From NCBI RefSeq assembly GCF_001632365.1, contig NW_024468546.1, forward strand, positions 71,025 to 135,024: 64,000 nucleotides of DNA, written 5' to 3'. Made by a program: the position numbers and the translations under genes. This DNA comes from Laetiporus sulphureus 93-53. Taxonomy: Eukaryota > Basidiomycota > Agaricomycetes > Polyporales > Laetiporaceae. Of this stretch, positions 13,086-23,509 are shown piece by piece. A model generated the notes under the pieces. That model searched no databases and was not told the DNA's origin. It saw only the letters and a program-made list of their open reading frames with translations. Within the stretch, counting starts at the first letter, position 1, and every line of letters starts with the position of its first letter.

Positions 13086-14516
13086 CTATAAGCTCATCTT
13101 GCGTCCCGTATATCGGACGCATCTCATAAGGCCGCCGCCGATCTGCCACCAAATATGCAGCTCGTCCGGCCCTGCCACCCCCACGGCCACATCGATGTGT
13201 ATCTCCCGCCTACACGAGCGCCAAACACTCATCAAATCTGGAGCATCAATTAGGATGGTGTAAGATACGCACGGGAAACCATGATCCGCAATCGTACCAG
13301 AGCCCCTGAACACGCGACGTATATCGTCCCTCATACCGAAATCCTGCGCATTCAAAGGCGAGCTCACAGAGTTGGATGGGACTAATGCGGCCCAGGTACG
13401 GGCGCCGCGAGGTACGTGCGGGTCGCCGGTGACCTTGTGGGCGCAGAGCAGATTCTCATCGGCGCACCACGAGAGGTACAGCAGCTCCGTGCCGTGCACG
13501 TCGTAGGAGCCGAGCCAGAGCCCTTCGAGCGTTTCGGGAGACCAGCGGTCATCGTCCGGATCCACGCTTTGCTGGATGTGCTGCTTTAGCGGGTAGTAGC
13601 GCGGCGGCACGGCAGGCGTGAGATTCACGAATGGGAGGTGAGGATGCCAAGGCTGCGTGCAGAGTGGCTCTGTGCACTCGATGGATATGGCGCTGGGCAC
13701 CTCGTGGTCGGAGCGAGCGGAATAGATGATTTCAAAGTCCCTCACGATCTGGCGGCGCCACAGGTCTCTTGGGTCATGATGGGTTAGAGGGGATGGTCGC
13801 AACCGGGGCAGACCGCGCTCGGCGTCATACCACGGTTCGCGGCGAAGTAGGTCAGGGAAAGAGGGCTGCTCCGATGCAGATGAACGAGCACGGTTATGGA
13901 AGGACCATCCGTAGTTAGATGGCGGAAGCACCTTGACGCTGCTTTCGTGCAGGTGGGCCACTAGAGCGTTGCTGCAGGATACGTGGGCTGTTGCTGGAAC
14001 ATCTCCACTCGCATGAACACCATCGAAACCGACCTTCAGAAAACGCGTATACTTTGGGAGGGACAGAGAGCCATTTGTTGATGACTCCTCGGCAAAGTCC
14101 CACAGATCGCCGACGATGCCGCCCTGCTCCTGCTCATCGCCGGATGAAAAGCGGAATTCAATCACTCCCCCCTTGTAGGGATAATCGCTCGCCCATAGCC
14201 CAATAAGGGGTCCGTAGGGATGAAGCAGCTGCGTGTATGCGGTGTAGAAGGATACACCACCAAAATAAGTGATATCGCGCAGCCCATAGCGGGCTGATAG
14301 AAGCTTCCAGATTGAAGCGTCTCGAGAGTAGCGATGTAGGAATCTGCAAGAGCTGAGAAGAGAAGACACGTCGACTGCAGAGAGGTAGTTGCAGACGTAA
14401 TGGAGGATATCGTAAGGCAGATCGGAAACCATCTCAGGCGTCGTCGGCTGATCGTCGAGCTCAAGTCTATCAGAGAGATACCATAGAAAGGCGGAAGATG
14501 TGCTCGTACTATGCAA
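13086..14516 (-). CDS. F-box protein, paralog 1
   Basis: An F-box-like motif lies near the N-terminus: DLPYDILHYVCNYLSAVDV, then SLLSSCRFLHRYSRDASIW (about residues 32-70). F-box proteins are substrate adaptors of SCF ubiquitin ligases. The rest follows two paralogs in this window (19162-20551 and 60618-62017): YGPLIGLWASD, WYDAERGLPRL, LEGLWLGSYD, PRGARTW and GPDELHIWW. The frame is open throughout as 476 codons, but the paralogs both have an intron after the GFP/EFT position. The same site here has GTGCGT and TGTAG signals bounding 63 bp (13272-13210) with no stop. I therefore propose exons 14516-13273 and 13209-13086, giving 455 residues. Substrate unknown. Confidence 0.85.
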   Translation of the reverse strand: MHSTSTSSAFLWYLSDRLELDDQPTTPEMVSDLPYDILHYVCNYLSAVDVSSLLSSCRFLHRYSRDASIWKLLSARYGLRDITYFGGVSFYTAYTQLLHPYGPLIGLWASDYPYKGGVIEFRFSSGDEQEQGGIVGDLWDFAEESSTNGSLSLPKYTRFLKVGFDGVHASGDVPATAHVSCSNALVAHLHESSVKVLPPSNYGWSFHNRARSSASEQPSFPDLLRREPWYDAERGLPRLRPSPLTHHDPRDLWRRQIVRDFEIIYSARSDHEVPSAISIECTEPLCTQPWHPHLPFVNLTPAVPPRYYPLKQHIQQSVDPDDDRWSPETLEGLWLGSYDVHGTELLYLSWCADENLLCAHKVTGDPHVPRGARTWAALVPSNSVSSPLNAQDFGMRDDIRRVFRGSGTIADHGFPCVSYTILIDAPDLMSVWRSCRREIHIDVAVGVAGPDELHIWWQIGGGLMRCVRYTGRKMSL

Positions 14517-14823
14517 GCTTGGAGAGCGATGGTAAGATAGACTGACTTGAAGGACGACGGGTGCTCGAAGTCGGACTCTTGACGATCACGGTCAGCTGAA
14601 CGATGGCGTAACTTGAATGGGTTAACTATCCATTCTATTGCGCAAAAAGCATTAGAATCGAATTCAGTCTTTCCCGTCCAAAGTGAACAACTTTGCAGAA
14701 AGCTTGGAAAATGCTATTTCCTTATACCGCGGTGCGCATATAAATGGCTCCGCAGAGAGACCAACTTGCATGCCTCACAAGGCGAGATCATATTTTCAAG
14801 ATATAGAATTGTACTGAATCCAA

Positions 14824-15015
14824 TACATGACCGAAACATACAAATCCAAGACGAGAGGAAACAGACATCCGAAGCCGATCCATGAAGATGAGAAACCGAG
14901 ACAGATATCCAAGACTGATACAAGAAGACGGGAGACCGAGACATCGTATCCTAGACCGACGCGAGAGACGAGAGACCGAGACACACAAATCTACGAGACC
15001 GTACAGTACGAGACG
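14824..15015. repeat. Degenerate minisatellite, about 40-bp unit
   Basis: A purine-rich stretch in which units of about 36-42 bases begin agaca and end gagaccg, repeated roughly four to five times with substitutions and small indels. It sits between the 5' end of the F-box gene (14516) and the 3' end of the membrane-protein gene (15220), so it may affect the promoter of one and the 3' region of the other. Open frames through it are a by-product of composition. Confidence 0.55.
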
Positions 15016-15219
15016 AGAGGACAAAAAAAGGAGAAAATCGACGAACGCAATGGCCAGTTGCGTCCGCCGAAGGACAGGTCTCAATGAACACGGTGGCCAG
15101 TCGTGTCCGCCTTGACCCGTCCACAAAAAAGAGTTATAATAGATATAAAAAGATAGGAAGAGATGTCCGTGAATATTTCTGTGTCACTCCGCACTACCCC
15201 TCCTGAAGCGCCTCCGGGA

Positions 15220-18200
15220 CTAGGTGCCCGAATGACGCGATCGTTGCCACCTCCTGCTGCGATCGTTGGAGGAACGACTTGGCTGACTGCCCGCACTTCC
15301 TGAGCTCGGGGAAGGAACGGACGGACCCGCCGGTGAGGAATTATGTATCCTTGGTGTGTGTAATGTGTGACTGCGCGAACGTGATGACCCTGCTGCCGGT
15401 GTTCTCGATGACGATGCCCCTTGGTGCGTGTCAGACCCTCGTCGTTGAATGCACGGCACAAATTTGACATACCATTCGTTGCCTGTGTCATGCCTCCAAT
15501 CTGTCCTGGACAGGAGGAAGCTTGTGACCTTGGCACGGGTGGATTGTGGATCCTGGTTGGCGTCCGCGAAGGCCCTTCCGCCTTAACTGCGGAGGATAAC
15601 GACCCTGCGCAAGTGAATCAGAAACCTGCCCGTCAAAAGATAATGAATGTGCTCACTGTTTGCATCCGATGCTGCAGCTCGCTCTGCAGCCTGGCGTCGC
15701 AGCTGTCTCGTCCTCTTCCTCCCCGCTCTTGGTGGTCTTCTTCTACGGCCTGTCCCTTCGTCTTCGCCAGGTTCTGGTTCAGAGTCTGACTCAGATTCTC
15801 GCTGTGGTGGTGGTAGTTGTAGAGCGGGCGCGCTCCGAATGTCGTCCGATGCATCCTTGTCGTCGTAATGGTCTTTGGCTAAGGTGCTCTCGTTCTCTGC
15901 GGGACCAATCAGCAGCTGTCGCATGCCATCGCAGAAGAAAGGACACTCACCCTCGATATTGTTCCCTGAAGCTTCAGCAGCCAGTGCAGCTGCCCGGGCA
16001 TCCCGCTCGCGATTGCGTCGAGCGGTGACCCTCTTCCCTCCCCGTCTGCGGGGCTTGCGGTGGTGAGGTTCTTCAATGTTCATATCGACTGTGTCGGAGG
16101 CGATGGCGTTGTCGTAAGCGACGATGATGACTTCATCGGGGTCGCAGCGCGCGAGCGTCTGTAGCGTCAGCGCATTGCGGTCTCCACAATAAAGTGGAAG
16201 ACCGTCGTGACGGCAAGGATCCATGTAGACAACGACACAGTCGGAGGGGTAGGAGGAGTTGGCGTGGGGGAAGAACGTGGCCGTGATGAGCAGGCCGCTC
16301 ACACCATTGACAGTGAGCGAGAAGGCCGCGATGGTGCAGACATGGGGAGGAGGGAACAGGGAGATGTACGGGAGAGGAGAACCAGAACAGAGTGCCCAGA
16401 GGAGCCGGGGCACGGTTGCCGAAGAAGGACACATATCATTGACCGCGACAAGGGCAGACAGCCCATCATCGGTCGACGAGGATGCTAGCGCTGGCGTCAA
16501 GCATGTTAACGAGGCGCGACGGGCAGCACAGGGGACGATGGACGACATGAAGAGCGAGCGGGCCGGATTGGATGGTGTCAGTGAACGAGCAGAACAAAAG
16601 AGCACTTTGACAACAGTTGGGTACCACAACTGCAGCGCCAATGTGCGTGAGGGAGCTTTCGGTCTTGCTCGGCACCGCAACGGAACTCGCTGGAATGCCC
16701 TATACCATGAGACGAGGGAGAGATGGTGGAAATGACCAGGATAGACAAGGCTACGGGGGATCGACACAGAAGCATGCTTGGGCTTGCCATGGAGAACAAC
16801 GATGACGGTTGAGAACGACGGAGTCCACAGAACCAACGATTGGCTATGGTTCCTGCCGGCAGTGGGTTCCGGTGCACATATGACCGCGCGCACAGGCGAT
16901 CTCTCGCGTCGGATGGCAAGCCTTAGTAAGAACGCCCTGTAATATGACAACACACAGAGGTTTCGGAAAGGGGTAGGAGTGAGGAGAGCAAGGGGGATGG
17001 AATGGGAAAATGCCTCGCGCTGACTGCAGACGATGACGACGGTGATATTTAACGGAACCCAGAGCACCAATGCCTTGCAGCGGGCGGTTATCGTCGACAA
17101 TTCCGGCGCACCTATGAGAGCGCGTGCACACAATCTCGCCGATCCACTGGGCACCAGCAGGGAGATGACATGACGCGATGCAGGGGACAGGTGGCGGAAG
17201 GGGGCAGCATCAGGAAGACTGAGAGCGAGGAGAGGAAGCAAGACAACACGTTGACCAATGATGACGCCAATGTATGTTGCCGTCGAGACCCAGCGCTGGC
17301 GGTAGGCTGCCGTGTTATGAACGACAACGGCACCCGACTTCGGAGCATCCATCAGTGTGCGCGTGGACGATGATCCACCTCGCATTGCGGACATCAGCGA
17401 GGGCCACGATGACAGTGACAAGCACCTGAAGTATCCGATGTCGGGTAGGCTACGGGGTATGCCCAGCTGGGTCTCTATGAAGGGGGCGCGCGTGGTCATC
17501 GGAACGCGGATGGCGGTGGCGAGGAGACAGAGTAGAGGCGAAGGTGATGAAGGGTACAAGGCACTGACCAGTGCACTGTAGCCGCCGACGGTTAGCACGA
17601 CACCTTCAGCCGCCGAACGTAGGAACTGTTCGGTGTTGACCTTGGTCTTCGTTAGGTATGGCTCCGGTACATCTGGAGCTAAAGCGGTCCTGACGATCGA
17701 AAGGGAACCCGACGGTACATGCGAGGATGCCGTGTCACCGTTCATGACCAGCTTCTTGACGTATTCGCGCTCATCTTGCTCGATGTTGCCAACCGTTAAT
17801 GAGGGCTTTGTCGGGGCTGGTGACGGAACAGTCTCGTCTTCGGAAACTAGACCACGTTGGGCGGCAGGCGGGACACCTGCGTCGTCGGAGATGGGACGAC
17901 AGTCAGGGCAATGCCGGACCACGGACTGTGCAGCACCAGGCAGCTCGTCGATGATAATCTGAACTCGAACAGTTGTCGAAGCTGAACGATGCACGGGCTG
18001 TGCAGCATCAGCTAGCTCGTCGATGCTAATCTGGAATCGAACAGTTGTCGAAGCTGAACGATGCGCAGGCTGTGCAGCGCCAGGTAGCTTGTCGATGCTG
18101 ATCTGGAATCGAACAGTTGTCGAGGCAGAACTATACACGGGCTGTGCAGCACCAGGCAGCTCGTCGATGCTAATCCGAAATCGAACAGATGCGCTTGTCG

Positions 18201-18625
18201 AAGCTGAACGATAATCGGGCTCGGCATGTACCCTAGAGGCTGCAGCAGTGGGGCGCTTGGGCAAAAGACGACGAGTCAATCAAAAGCCTCCGCGAGACAA
18301 TGAATCAACTGACCTTGACCGAAGAAAAGAACGACCGGTATACCAACAGGGCGACAAAGATCACCTCCAGCCAAACCAGTAGGTCGAAAATGATGATGAG
18401 ATCGAAGCAGCTCCTGAAGACCGGCGAGCCTTTGTGGAGCAGTTTGACATCTACAAAGCCAGGGGACGGGATGGAGAGCAGGGTATGAGGACAAAGGAGT
18501 GACACGACGAAGGAGCTCGCCGCGGACAGTAAGGCCGAGACGAAGGAGAAGGATGCGTCCAGCGCATAGAGGACCTTCCAGGGTACTCCTTCCATTACCA
18601 AGGCACGGGGTAAAGGGTAAGACAT
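15220..18625 (-). CDS. Large repeat-bearing membrane protein of unknown family, copy 1
   Basis: Proposed exons 18625-18314, 18255-15951, 15896-15657, 15604-15473 and 15419-15220, giving 1062 residues. Exon 1 carries two hydrophobic segments (about residues 25-45 and 74-97). Then come a 24-residue unit repeated four times (17926-18221), a spacer, and a 77-79-residue hydrophobic module repeated four times (17430 to about 16587). A tail follows with RKPRRRGGKRVTARRNRER, an acidic patch ESESDSEPEPGEDEG, a second basic patch RAGRKRTRQLRRQ, and a Ser/Arg-rich end. The start ATG matches the paralog at 62377 (MSYPL versus MSHAV) and the first two intron positions and phases agree with it. The stop at 15583 falls inside the predicted 52-bp third intron or its flank; the downstream frame is open and low-complexity in a coding-like way. 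No known domain recognised; no function assigned. Confidence 0.75.
16587..17430 (-). repeat. Four tandem copies of a 77-79-residue protein module
   Basis: Within the membrane-protein gene, modules begin at 17430, 17199, 16968 and 16731 (spacing 77, 77 and 79 codons); the last is shorter. Shared positions are F-R/H-x-L near the start, alanine-rich APE at about residue 30, then A/S-L-V-L-W-x-P at about 43-49, then a valine-rich strand. The first copy is the most diverged. The paralog at 62377 has a single copy (63204-63443) starting FRHLSPES with ALRLWSP at the same distance. Hydrophobic strand pattern; fold unknown. Confidence 0.65.
17926..18221 (-). repeat. 72-bp coding minisatellite, four units
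   Basis: On the plus strand, ctgtgcagc recurs at 17926, 17998, 18070 and 18142, exactly 72 bases apart. The last unit carries a small insertion. Translated on the minus strand the unit is RSASTTVRFQISID followed by ELPGAAQPVH, 24 residues, with few substitutions. It lies just after the second hydrophobic segment of the membrane protein. The paralog at 62377 has nothing like it, so the array arose after duplication or was lost there. Confidence 0.9.
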
Positions 18626-19161
18626 GGCGCGAGTGGTCAGTCTGTGCGACGATGTTGGTGGTGTGGACGAGAGATGGGATGAGCGGAAGAGGCAGCACGG
18701 GCGGGCTTTTATGTTGGAATTGGGGTCGTTTGACAGTCTGAGACTCCGCCAGAATATGTGGCTACGATCGTTCAACTGCACCTTCCATATTCGGGCCGAG
18801 CATGTCCTAATTAGTCAATACACTTTTGCTGCATCCGTCTTCGCCACTGGCCACCGCACATGCTTGAGGATGCTGAAGACGAGAGAGATGGCACGATGCC
18901 ATGCGCAGACGGGCGTCTTGCAGTGACATGTTCTGTCAGTCTCTTCAGACCTTGGATCACCCCCCGATCACAGGCCATTGTGCTGGTCACACTCCGAAGA
19001 TTGGAACGGTTCTCGCTGTTTGGAGCCGTCTTTGATGCTTCTTCTTGCGCTTTGCTGGGTATCCACAACTTCCTACAAAGCTGAAAGAACAGCGCCATGT
19101 GATCCATGGACTATCGTATTGCGACTGTATTGCGCTCCACAATTTATCACGTACATGGCTT

Positions 19162-20551
19162 TCACGACGAATGGAGGGAGCTTTCAAAGTTGTGTCGTCC
19201 CGTATAGCGAGTGTACTTTCGGATCGCGAGTCCATCATCCACCCATTCCCACCATATCTGGATCTCATCTGGTCCCAATATTCCGACTAGAATGTTAACG
19301 TCGATTGGTACTCTGGACAACGACGGTCACTTAATCGTATACGGTCCCCTGTAGAATGGGGATCACTCACGGGAATCCTAAATCCCCCACCACACCCGTG
19401 CCAGGAAATATCCGATGGATCCTTGGATCCATGCCGAGAGTTTCTGCACGTACAGGGTCGTCCGGCAAAGCAGATTGCACCGTCCATGTCCGTGCCCCAC
19501 GCGGAACGCACCTGCCTCCGGTGATCTTGCACGCATGAAGTTCTTTGAGCTCTTCATGCCACGATAGGAACAGACATTGTGTCGTATGTTCGCTGTAGTA
19601 CCCCAGCCAGAGTCCGGAAAGCGTTCCCATAGACCAACTGTCGTCATTCGGGTGGACACCTTTCTGCACGAGATACTTCAGTGGAAAGTATCGAGGCACG
19701 GTAGGCGTATATATGTCGAACGGCACGGGTGGGTGTCTAGGTGGCCTCTGCATGCATAGCCAATCAGATGTGGTGCATTCCATAGTGATGGAGCCTGGCT
19801 TGCGGGATTCTGTGGGTGACGTGAACAGAACGATTTGTGCGGGCAGGCTTAACATCCGGATGCCTTGGTACTGATCAGTACATGAAACAGCCGATTCTGG
19901 GAGGAGTGGAAGCCCGCGTTCAGCGTCATACCAATCTGCCCCACTGCTTGGAAAGTCCGGATGAGCGTACACCTCGCCATCGTCGTGGAGAAAGTAATTT
20001 TGGTAAGTTGGAGGGTACATCCGAAGGTCGGCGTCATGACCATGTGTGCATTGTATACATAGGCACGCTTGCACGTCGGAGGAGTCGGCTTCATTATAGC
20101 ATTTCATGCTGATTTTGAATACCCGCATATATACCGGAGGCGATGGCATGTCGTCGTCAGACGGTCTCTTCGGGAACTCCCACATCTCGCCGATAATCCC
20201 GCCCTCTTCGCGCTCGTCGCCAGGAAAGATGCGGAACTCCACGATGCATCCCATGAACGGAAGATCACTTGCCCACAGGCCAATCAGAGGCCCATACCGG
20301 TGGAGCAGCTGTGTATATGCAGTGTAAAACGATGGATCAGAGAAATAGGTGGTATCTCGAAGCCCACATCGCGCTGAGAGCCGCCGCCAAATGGATTCAT
20401 CCCGAGAATGTTTGTGGAGGAATTTGTTGGCGCTCAAGAGCGAGGCAATATCGACAGCAGACAGATAGTCACAGAGCTTGTAGAGCAGGTCGTAAGGCAG
20501 ATCTAATATCCCAGTCATCTGCCAGAGAGCGAATATAGTCTGTCTTGACAC
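19162..20551 (-). CDS. F-box protein, paralog 2
   Basis: Exons 20551-19371 and 19312-19162, giving 443 residues. F-box-like motif at about residues 16-50: LDLPYDLLYKLCDYLSAVDI followed by FLHKHSRDESIWRRL. Downstream blocks shared with its paralogs are YGPLIGLWASD, DWYDAERGLPLL, LSGLWLGYYS, PRGARTW and GPDEIQIWW. The 58-bp intron interrupts the codon after GDLGF, the same place and phase as in the other two F-box genes. It lies 537 bp upstream of the repeat-bearing membrane protein on the same strand, the order also seen for the third F-box gene at 60618. Likely an SCF adaptor; substrate unknown. Confidence 0.88.
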
Positions 20552-23509
20552 TTGAGTCTACTCCTTGAGGACGGGAATTGATTATAATCTGTGGCAAGGA
20601 AATCTGAGCACAATTGCAAGCTGTGGCATAGCACAAGGTCTCGGTGGGCCACAATATGAGTCCTTGTTTGTCTCTGTTGTCCAAAAGCTGTGACTGGTAT
20701 GTACGTCGCCACCGAGGCCGGAAATTTTTGCGAATGTGACGATCTGTCAAGAATTCAAAACGCTGAAATTTGCATGGTGTCCGCATCGTACAGCTGTGAT
20801 CATACAACGTGACTTCTCTCTAAGTACTGAATATTGAATTCACGCGAATCACGCCGTTCCCTTTTTAATCTGCAACTTCAAAGCTTCAGCTTCATGAGTC
20901 ATGACACTTCAGCTTCGGGTCTCAGGCGTCCGCATGCGGCATGTCGTCTAGCGTACGACTTTTAGATTGTCTTGACAAACAATATGTATAGACAAATTCG
21001 AGAATTTGGATCTGTCTGCGATAAAGACTCATTAATTCTGTTTTTCTTTTCTGCAACAACCTTCCGCTCAACAGACTCGTCCAGTAATGGAGCATCCCGG
21101 ATGAAGGTCTCCAACCTATCCAAGTGTGTGTTATCCATGCTTTCCACGGAAAGCCACCTGATGAGGCACGGTGAACATCCAGTGAAGAAGCCAATTCATG
21201 AGGAACGCAATACAGGACCTGAGCACTCACTTGAGATCAGACAACCGCTGAGCCGTCGTGCTGACGCTATGCGGTGAGACTGCGCCAATGAAGCCCGTAA
21301 TGCAACGCACAGCTTCGCAAAAAAACACCGTGAACGCAGGCCAGTTGACTTCCCAGGTGTACTAGTAAGTCGAACGTTTATCTCCGATGTATGCATCCGC
21401 TATCCTGACGTGGCACCTCTGGAATACGTACCGTTGGCTGCCCATCTGTGCGTTCATCAGTGTGGACCCTTTTTCCGAACCAGGCATAATAACACTCACG
21501 AAGCCGGCCGTTGGATCAAAGAAGACGGCATAAGTGCTTAGCACTTCAGGAAGATGCTTGATGAGCTGAGCAGTCGCCGGGGGTTGACGACGATCGACAC
21601 AAGAGGATTATGTAGCCTGCACATCGCAGGTTGATGTACTTGGGCCTACGCGCGGTAACGTCAAGGCCACCGCAGGCTATGGTCGATAACAGGTGAGCAA
21701 CGGCGAAGATCAGCAGGCACGATGTAGCCATACCACATTTCCAGGTACATTGATTCCCAGCTAAGTTATGATCCACACCACGGCGCAGAAGAAGGTCGAG
21801 GCAAGGGCGCCGGGACCTTTCGTCTTCCGCGCAGCCAGGAATGGGTGAGGTGGTTCTCAATACCGTTCCGTATCTCTTCTTGGTAGCAGCGGTGATCAAG
21901 GTACCGCACAATGCCGTGGAGAATGCATCGGATGCAAACGTTGCTGACACAGTGATGATGAATGTGAGGCATGGAGCAATGCACTAGCTTGCGGATACAA
22001 AGGCACACCTCTCACGCGCCCGCGGGAAGCGAGTAAATTCACTGTTGTTCAGAATGGCTGCGAAGGTCTCGCAAACATGGGCCATGATCCCGTACACTAC
22101 CTTCCATGCAAGAGTGGTTGGTCTGTTATCGCCGTGTCGTGAGCGCAGAGCCTGCGAGTCCCCCTCTGCGTCGTGTGAAAAGACCAGATCAGCGTCACAA
22201 TTTGGCTCGCGAGTCAGCTTGAAGAATAACTGTATGTTATACGAGTAATACATATGTGAGCAGCACGCACAACATATTGAACATGCTGTAGCACATGAAT
22301 TCGGCAATAGTCATCACTATGCTGGCTGGAAAAGGATTCAGTATCGCATCGATGTGGTGTGGCCAGATGCCACGAGTGCGGACCAGCAGGCAGAGTCCAC
22401 CGTTCCACGATTGTACGGCAACTGTAGTTTCTCTCGTTAAAGCAATCATAAACGACCGTAAGCGTTACGTACACCACGTGAGCGAAAGAATGCGATTTAC
22501 AAGAGCGAAATAACTACCGTTCATGTGCCGCGCGGTCCGCGAGATCACCGGGTGTCCGATATGGTAGGTTCATAATTCAACCTTCGTAGAAGAAGACAGT
22601 CGCTTCGCTATCCAATACGGTAGTATGCGTCCGATGTCGAGTTGAGCGTACAAAACATGGATGTCCATCCTATACTCGGGAGGTTCATGAGGTAAGATAT
22701 ACCGGGCAGTTCTGGCAATAGATCTTACACATTCCGAAAGAATATGCAGATGATCTCCTGCCACCGCGATGCTCTGATCGCGACCAGAGATGAGCCGTTT
22801 TGGTAGCCTGAGGTGTTCACGTCGATATGACCTAGAGTTCCACGAATTACATTGCACCCACGTCGTTCGCGCCGCGAGCTTAGATGGGCATGGGGTCGAA
22901 ATAATGCCATTGGTCTGCTCCCTATCTTCTTGGTTCAAAATTCAAATCTCGAGCTTCTTCAACAATGGATGCCCAAAACTCATCCTGAGCGCTGCGACAG
23001 GAAGTAAAGACAGTATTGCAGTTCCATGAATATCTATCTTTCGGACAAGCTTTTCGCCTGTATAAGGTCTGAACCTCGGATTCCGGCTGTTAGACAGCTC
23101 CGTCTATTGGGAATGAGAAAGCTGTTCAGTATCATGGAAGTGCTGAAAATTAGCATCGTAGTAAGAACGATCGGTGCACGCACCACATTCTGTCGTATTG
23201 GACGCCAGATAGTATTCGACAAATCCATTGAACGCGTGAATCAAGCATAGTAATACGAGCCACCTCTCTAGAGCTCTAGTTGTCGACCATGGCATTTTAT
23301 CTCGATAGAACTCAACATGACTGATACGATTATGCCAAGATTATGCTCATTTCTGACCATTTCTCGCCGTTGAAGTTACTGTCATTCCTCGCCGTACGAC
23401 ATTCGTGCAGCCAACAGCTGTTCAAATTGTCGTTTGAGGTTCAAGTTCCCTTGATGCGATCTCGGCGCAAGAGAGCCCGACATGCGCGCTCCGAATCGGT
23501 CACGGGCGC
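20552..23509. other. Gene-poor, probably degraded region
   Basis: No intact gene. On the minus strand between about 22480 and 21200, hydrophobic fragments in several frames (for example IVMTIAEFMCYSMFNMLCVL near 22290, YNIQLFFKLTREP, SDAFSTALCGTLI, and CLLIFAVAHLLSTIACGGLD near 21700) resemble in order the membrane segments of the basidiomycete DUF6534-type proteins. Stops and frame changes between them suggest a relic. The assignment is weak and based on memory of the family pattern only. Confidence 0.3.

Noticed and set aside
13086..14516. Uninterrupted 476-codon reading of F-box paralog 1
   Set aside because: Both paralogs have an intron at one conserved codon and phase, and this gene has matching splice signals there. 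The 63 bp between them is stop-free by chance and adds 21 residues absent from the paralogs.
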